NCBI GenBank assembly: GCA_021814855.1
Contig: JAKAHQ010000070.1
Coordinates: forward strand, 1 to 7,688
Direction: 5' to 3'
Origin: Bacteroidota bacterium
GTDB taxonomy: Bacteria; Bacteroidota; Ignavibacteria; Ignavibacteriales; Melioribacteraceae
DNA: 7,688 bases
The notes under the pieces were generated by a model. It ran no database searches and was not told the DNA's origin. It was given only the letters and a program-made list of their open reading frames with translations. This document shows positions 1 to 6,900 of the stretch, one piece after another. A program made the translations under genes and the position numbers. Numbering within the stretch: position 1 is the first letter of the stretch; every line of letters begins with the position of its first letter.

Positions 1-1
1 C

Positions 2-814
2 ACGCCTAAAATTGTAGTCGAAGGATATCTTTGCCCCGGTCAGAAAGTCAGGAACATTCGGGTGACAAGAAATATACCTCTTAATACTTCGCCCAACCCG
101 CTTAGTGTAATTCTATCCGGTGCGGATGTTAGAATCGTTGACTTACAAACGAATAAAGAATTCAATCTTACATATAACCGTACCGATTACGCGTTCGAAT
201 ACAACGGAAGCGATCTTTCAATCAATTACGATGATAGTTACCTCATTAATGTTAACGCCGATATTGACGGAAGAAATTTACAAACGTCGGCAACCACACG
301 CGTACCAAGAGCCGGATTCAAGATTAACTTGGAAAACTCAAACATCCTGCCAATGTATTACCGCGAGCGCGACGAAAATAATAATGTAAAGAATTTCTCT
401 ATCGCTTTTTCACCTTCGCCGGCAACGGAATTTTATGTTTTCTCAATTGTTCCTTTGGATGCAAGCGACTCCACTTTTAATTATGACAACGCTTATGTGG
501 CAGTAGACAAGGAAGACGTGGCTAAGGAACTCGATAGATTTAAATATCAGTTAAGGTGGCTTCAAAACGTTAACTCGTACGGTGAAGAAATTATATTTAA
601 TGTGGATTGGATCAATCTATGGTTTTACGGCAGATATAGAATTATTGCGTATGCCGGCGACGATAATTACAAAAATTACGCTCTCACTTATAAAATGGTC
701 CAGGAGTTCGACGGTAATTTCCACGAGCCAAAGATGAAGTTAAGCGGCGACGGAATTGGCGTCTTTGCTTCGGTTATACCGGATACGGTTTATATCGAGA
801 TAAAGAGAAGATAG
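2..814 (+). CDS. DUF4249-like envelope protein, 3' part only (start outside window)
   Basis: The reading frame is open from the first bases of the window, so only the last 270 residues are seen. The GTG at position 62 is not the true start: the codons before it already encode family-like sequence (IVVEGYLCPGQ, then VRVTR-type strand). The visible part reads as an extracytoplasmic beta-rich protein: an early VEGYL strand, the segment SGADVRIVDL about 45 residues in, a tyrosine-rich middle, and a C-terminal GDGIGVFASV just before the end. This order (VxG.L..G, then A.V.I.D, then a late GGIGVF-type motif) is what I know from DUF4249 proteins of Bacteroidota, which are usually lipoproteins encoded next to TonB-dependent outer-membrane receptors. 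The signal peptide and lipobox would lie upstream and cannot be checked. Function is unknown. The gene converges on the large minus-strand gene, with 154 bp between the stops, so the two are not co-transcribed. Confidence 0.75.
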   Translation, partial: TPKIVVEGYLCPGQKVRNIRVTRNIPLNTSPNPLSVILSGADVRIVDLQTNKEFNLTYNRTDYAFEYNGSDLSINYDDSYLINVNADIDGRNLQTSATTRVPRAGFKINLENSNILPMYYRERDENNNVKNFSIAFSPSPATEFYVFSIVPLDASDSTFNYDNAYVAVDKEDVAKELDRFKYQLRWLQNVNSYGEEIIFNVDWINLWFYGRYRIIAYAGDDNYKNYALTYKMVQEFDGNFHEPKMKLSGDGIGVFASVIPDTVYIEIKRR

Positions 815-824
815 CAATGCTATC
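810..824 (+). repeat. Small hairpin overlapping the DUF4249-like stop codon
   Basis: GATAGC (810-815) and GCTATC (819-824) form a perfect 6-bp stem around a 3-nt AAT loop, and the TAG stop at 812-814 lies inside the left arm. No T-run follows, so it is a poor intrinsic terminator by itself; it may stabilise the 3' end of the message or be chance. Confidence 0.3.
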
Positions 825-831
825 CGACCAA

Positions 832-851
832 ATTATTCGGTACCGAACAAT
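832..851. repeat. 12-bp perfect palindrome in the convergent intergenic region
   Basis: TTCGGTACCGAA (836-847) is its own reverse complement. After one mismatch (835/848), the symmetry continues for three more pairs to 832 and 851. There is no room for a normal hairpin loop unless the central GTAC is left unpaired. It could be a binding site for a dimeric protein, or part of the transcript-end structure. It lies between two gene ends, so a promoter operator is unlikely. Confidence 0.35.
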
Positions 852-865
852 AAGCTAAAAAGGAA

Positions 866-905
866 TTGATTTAAGAATAACGAACAAGGATTTTTGATTT
901 AAGAA
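866..905 (+). repeat. 12-bp direct repeat
   Basis: TTGATTTAAGAA occurs at 866-877 and again at 894-905, offset by 28 bp. The second copy spans the left arm and loop of the inverted repeat that follows. This could be a small tandem duplication that has drifted; no function is evident. Confidence 0.4.
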
Positions 906-932
906 ATTCTAATCAAAAATCAGTGTCCGTTA
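878..932. terminator. Likely bidirectional terminator hairpin between convergent genes
   Basis: GATTTTTGATT (889-899) and AATCAAAAATC (911-921) form a perfect 11-bp stem with an 11-nt loop. Outward, the arms 879-899 and 911-931 match as inverted repeats at 18 of 21 positions, and one further pair (878/932) closes the base. On the minus strand the hairpin starts 36 nt after the stop codon of the giant gene and is followed by the U-rich stretch TTATTCTT. On the plus strand it lies 63 nt after the DUF4249-like stop and has a T5 run about ten bases beyond. The stem core is AT-rich, so strength is uncertain, but location and symmetry fit a shared terminator. Confidence 0.5.
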
Positions 933-968
933 ATGGGAAAAGTTTTTAACAACCCGACCGGAAGCGAA

Positions 969-3900
969 TTAACTTTTTTTCTCTCTAAGTTTTCTTTCAA
1001 CTGCAAATTTAGCGGATGCAATCGTTTCCCTGTTGACCTTCTCGGTAATTCTGCCGCGTGTAATATCTTCAATTGTAAGGTAACCGTTCATGATAAGCAG
1101 CTGAAGAATCATATTGTTCGCAACTGTATCCGGGCTGTATCCTTCCGCAATATAAAGCCGGTCGGAGTCTTCGTAGAATTCATTTGCAAACTCCGGATTG
1201 CTCGGAAGACTCATCAAATGCTCGTAAGATTCGCTGAATGAGTTCAACTCAATATTTATGTTTGGCGTAACAAGAAGCGGACTAAATTCCTTTGCCGGAT
1301 CAATTGACTCAAACCCTTTAACTCCGGAAAGATCGATCGGCGTTTTCAAGTCATCCACGCGCACAAACCTGGATTTGCGCATTCTTTCCATCTGGAAGAG
1401 AAGGAAATTATACCGGCACACTTCGCTGTTGTGCTTATGGCCGTTAAATATGTGTTTGTATTTTTCATAGACAAGCTGCTGTACAAAATTCTTTTTCTCG
1501 TTGATATCGTGTCTCTGGATTCTAACTTCCTGGATCATCGTTTTCATTTCTTCGGCTGCGGCTTGCGGACCGGAAATTTCCTTACCTTTTCTTCCGAGAT
1601 CGGTAGAAAGAATTCCCAGTTTGATTTTTCTACCGTTGCCGGTGCCGTCGTTTCCGCCTTTAAGTATCTCTATCAAATGCCTGCGCGATTCAAGCTGCCC
1701 TTCTTCCGCCACAAAAGGCTGACCGGCAGGAGTGCTCGCAAGGGCATTGAAAATGTTCATGAATATTTCTTTATCGAGCAAGAAATCGTGCTTTGTATCC
1801 TTCGGCTTATTTTCGTTATCCGGGTCGGGCGTGGTGCATACCGCCGTAGCTGCAAATCTGTTCTTGATAATGTCGAAATTCACCTTGCTTATTTTATAGG
1901 AATTATTTTTTTGTTTGAATTTTTTGCCGACAAAAATTTTATTAATCACGTCTTCAATATCAATCTTATCGATCATCTTATAAGAAGCACAGAGGTAATA
2001 CTTATTTGTAAAGTCATCGAGTTCCCAATCTATAACGTCGTCGATGTAATTGCCGTGCTTATCCATCACCTCGACAATATTTTTATCGCCGGTATAGCGC
2101 AGCAGAGTTCGTTGAAGGTGCGGGTTATCCGAGCTTGTAGCTTTCTCCTTTCTTTCGCCGTGGGAATCGCGATACCACAAAAAGTTTTCCGGATTTTGAT
2201 AACGCGTAATGCCCGCTTCAGCGCGTGCAAAGTTGCTCGCGGTAAGCATTATATCTATCTTAAACGGCATTGTAATATCGCACAAACCGCTTATTGTGCT
2301 TCGCCAGTTTAAATCTTCGATGTTGCTGTCCGCCGCTTTTGCGAATAGCGAATAATAGTACTTAATAAAATCCGGGTCGAAATCCGTTACGCGCGAAAAA
2401 TCGCCTTCCTCAGTTCCCAATCCGTAAAGGTTGCCTTGATCATCGGGGAATAAATAGAACATGTCTCCGGCAATCATTTTAATTGATCGAACGCCCTGCA
2501 AATCTTTTCTAAGCCACTTAAGCATCATCGCCGCGAGCATTTCGGATTTACCAACGCCGCTGTCGCCGCTTATCTGAACGACGAATAAACTGCCGTCATC
2601 TTCCTCAACTGCGAATAACGAACCGTGAACCGGAATTCCACCCATCTCTTTTACTTTTTCGTTCATCATTGTGAGCCACGGCTTCTTGATGTTGCCGAAG
2701 TAATCCACTTCCTTTTTGAGAGGTGTAACCAGCGTTTTAATATTTCCATTCGGTCCCTTCAAATCGAAATACCCGATCTGCGGAAACGACAAAACTTTTT
2801 CGGGCGCGCCGTAGAATAGAATAACGTCCGGCACAAACTTCTTAACGTCTTCAACGCTTATTTCGTCGGCTTGAATTAGCCGGTAGTTATCCGTAAGATA
2901 TTTTATATAACTCTTCTGAAACACATAAAGAATTTTTACAAGACCATGTTTAATAATCTTGCAGCGGTAATCGTTCTCGTCCATATTATCAATAAAGTTA
3001 GCCATTCTTCTTCCAAAGAAAACGGAAGCCGGTTTAATATCCATACTTTTGATAAACTCGTGCGGCTCGGAATAATTTCTTTCTTCGTTTCCGTTTTCGG
3101 GACGGTCTGCTTTATGGAACGGGTAAACGCGTTTCTTTGAATCGGTAACAATACGTGTTCTTGTCTGAACGGTTTGTTCGAGTCCAATTACGCCGCATTT
3201 AGTCATCACTTTTTTAACCCAATCCAAAGTATCGCCGCCGTCGGTTTCCATTTTAAAATCTTTATGAATTGTAATACCGTGCTGAATCATCTCGTTGATG
3301 CTTGAGTTCTGAGTTTTGAATTCGGTCTCGATAAACTTTATCAATGTGTGGTTATACTTTTCATAATATTCCGTCGAGCGGGTTCGATTCATAATGTTGA
3401 TAAGGAAAAGCGATACGTTGCGCACTTCGTTATGAAGTTCCTGCTGGGTAATTTTTATATTGCCGGAAGTCAAAATTCTGCTGTTGATCTCGGCAAGCTC
3501 TTCATTCAGAATATCAAAAACGAATTTTTCCGAAATCATCCTGGCTTCGTTGTCGCTTCTACTCTGAAGGGTTTTATTCAGCAAATCAATTTTCGCCTCT
3601 ATCAATTTTTTCAGCGCATCGTTTCTATCCAGCAGATAAAACCGCAGCAAGCTCTCGTCGTCGGTCAACCCTTCTCTTAGAACAAATTCCTTGCAAGAAT
3701 TTTTAACGTAACCGATCAAAAGGGGTTTAAGACTATCCGCCAAACCGTAATCGGAAACTTGCGTAACAAAATTCTTTACTTCATTTACAAGATTAAACTC
3801 GTTTACGGATTTTCCAACCACCTCTTCAAATTTAACAATCGCGGTGTTGATAATTTCCCGTATGGTCGGCTCGGTGCCGATATGAGCGAACGGAAGATTA

Positions 3901-6900
3901 AAATGAAGAAGCAACTCTTCGATATATTTTCTAAGAATCCTGTTCGTGCCTTCCAGCTTGGCCTTATCGCCGGTTATATCTCTCGACGCATTTAAAGCGA
4001 GTATTTTAACCTTTGAATCCGAGAACAATATTTTTTCCATCTCGATCAATATCTCGGTCATAATATTTTTCTCGTCGGCATCGTCGAGCACATAGCTGTT
4101 GGGCTGGAAATCGATTTTATTGTTGATGTACTTAAGAATTGTCGCCTTTCCGTATTTGGAGACAACCGTATTGAAATCGAGATATTTTATTGCCGGAATG
4201 TTTTTATAAATCTGCGGCAGCAGGTTCTCGTATATTTTTGTAAATGCTTTACTGCCGATGAAGCTTTTTAAATCCGTGCAGCTGCCCACATTCTCGTAAA
4301 ATTCGAATACGGAATTCTTTGAACCGCGAATTGTATTTATTGTAACGCCGGATTCGTTCGGGAATGCGTGGTACAAAGTCATAAACGGATTTATGGTAAG
4401 ACTGTTCTTCGTAACCTTATTTAGATTCCTGATTATGCTGTAGTCTTCAAAAACCTTACTCACAAATTCCAGGTCCGAAGTTGTTTGAAGGATTCCGTCC
4501 AAAATCTCATCCGAACGTTTTTCCTTATTCTTCGGTTCATTTTTTTCTTTGTGGAATAATTTCCAGTACTTCAAGACAATGCGAAGAGAGTTTTCAAATT
4601 CCTTACCGAAAATTTCGTAACTCTGATGCGAGCCCTCTACGTAATCGCCGAGAGAAAATCTTAAAAAGCCGGTTTGATACGGAAGAACCGATATGCCTCT
4701 GTGTTCGGCAAGTTTCTTTGTAAATTTTTCCAAATCCTGGAACGAGAAAAAGTCCTTAAGCAAAATATTGAAGAGATATGAACCGTCGGATTCCAAAATG
4801 GAACAATATTCCTCTGCATCTTCCTTTCTAATCACCTCGGCGGCAATTTGTTTAGCAAGCTGAAGCCGTTTATTGCACTCGCTCCGGAACAGCTTGTTAA
4901 GTCGGAACCGGTTGATTTCTTTTACAAAATGATCCTGATAATATTTATAGAATGGTTCGCCTTTATATTTAAAATCATCGGGCAAACCGAGAACATCCAG
5001 TTTGTCCAGCGAGACGAGCTCGTCGAGGAGAAATAAGTGTAGCGGACTCCCTTCAAACGGGGAAAATCTTTTTATGGATTGTTTCTTCTTAGCGCCGGAT
5101 TTGCGCTCGGCATAACTGACAATTTCATCGTTAACATAATTTTCTATCAACGCCTTGATTTTATAACGCGATGCGTCCTTTGGAAGTTCGCTCTCCATCG
5201 TATCTTTAATTTTTTTTGCAAGCTGCGCCGCTTCAATTGTGTTTACAAGCATAAAGAGCGAGTTTGTATTTCCCCTCTCGATGCTGTTCTGCGCCTTGGC
5301 AAAATTAATTACGTCTTCCCTTGCGGGAGTTGCAATTACTGCGCCGAGTCTATTGCCGGTAGCTCCTAAGTTCTTTGTTGTCGATAAAGATGAAACAATA
5401 CTTATATTCGGCAAAGAGCCGATGTTGTTCATCACGTAACGGGAAATTGTACGCCACTTCGGCTCATCGGGATCGTCAATCTTAATTGCGTCGCTGTATG
5501 CTTCATCCAAAAGTAATGTAATCTTATTATTGTTCATGAACTTCAGGAATTTGATAAGCGCAGGATTGTTGAAGTCAGTATAGCCAGATGGATTCGACGG
5601 ATCATTAATAATAATCGTCAGGTTCTCGCAAAATCTATCCCACAATGTGCCGGTATCGTCGAAAAGCTGGAATGTATTTTTCATTCTATTAAGCCGGTGG
5701 TGCAGCCGCTCAAAGTCGATTCGCTTTTCTTCCGTCAATCCAACTTCGAGGTCGAATGGATTTATATCGAACCTATCTACCGGGAAAAGATCCTTGTATT
5801 CCCACGCCGCGTCTGTATTGAAAATTATGTAGGGGCGAAGTACGGCGTCGAAAAGAAGATCGCGGATAATCATCTGAACATCGTCCGCAATCGAAGTGAT
5901 ATCCAAATTGGCAAGATTACTTATGAATTCCTTAATTACCTTCTGTTGTTCGGGAGTCCGCTTTTTATATTCTTCATTTATACCGATATCAATTAAAAAA
6001 TTTGTAAAGCGCCCCAGGTTATTCGATTCGTTCTCAACCTTGGTGATGAATTCCTTATATTTCTCAAGAAAAAGGTTCACACCAAAATTTTTATGAAAAT
6101 GATTCCGCAGCGTTCTTGTGTAATTGTTGGGAATAATATCTATGATGGTAGTGCACTTATCGATAATTTTTTTGTCGATCTGCTTCAGAGGTCTTTGCAG
6201 AAGATATTCGCCGTATGTTCTTAATTGTCCCCTGCCGCCTCCTTCGACTATAGTAGCAATATTCACCTGCTCAATATTCGAATACATGTAGGCCTTGGTG
6301 CGCGATTCAAACTCGTTGATTAATTCCTCATTAAGCTTTTGAAGTTTAGCCGGCTCCTTACAAGTTTGGATCAGCACAATATAATCGCGAAGCTTTGTAA
6401 TTGCATATTTATCTTTACTAATCTGGCGCGCATAGTCGTTGAATTTATAAAGAGTGATATCTTTCTTAAGATTATCGGTTTGGCCAAGCTGTTCATTTCT
6501 AAACAAGGTCAGTTCCTCTTCATAATCCGCAATCTTTTTTGCAGCACAGATCCGGAATTTTTCAAGGTTCTCATCGTTTACCTTATCCAATATCAATCTT
6601 AAATTGAGCTGTGTGTTTGCCAGAGCGCCAAGTTTTTTTGTATGAACCTTGTTCAACGTATTAATAATTTTATTATGGAATCCGAACACGAGCGAGGTAT
6701 TTGTAGCCCGCGATTCCGGCGAATCATCAACTATAACAATGCGGGTTAGGTACGGAAACCATCTTATATCGTTAAAAATATTTTTACGCATGCTCTTTGC
6801 TTTAACAACGAATATGCTCGTCCGATCATTTTTAATGGATTCAAACAACGAATCCGGATCGGTGAACTCTATAACTTTTACATCCTTAGCATTGAAAATT

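Noticed and set aside
933..1241. 102-codon plus-strand frame starting in the intergenic region
   Set aside because: It starts just beyond the hairpin's right arm (base at 932) and runs antisense through the end of the giant gene; no ribosome binding signal and no recognisable protein.
1431..2312. 293-codon open frame on the plus strand
   Set aside because: It lies wholly antisense to the PEPCK-like part of the giant gene, which has recognisable motifs there; its translation is rich in Phe, Ile and Cys with no domain, as expected for a shadow frame.
1281..3173. Simple HPr kinase/phosphorylase assignment from the GDSGVGKSE P-loop
   Set aside because: The flanking spacing of Y1637, K1643 and H1662, the FVPD strand, the NWR and the GTG-x-x-RK segment all fit ATP-PEPCK better; only the P-loop and VHG look like HprK.
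2936..3187. 83-codon minus-strand frame inside the giant gene
   Set aside because: It is an alternative frame on the same strand within a continuous longer frame that encodes the start of the PEPCK-like module.
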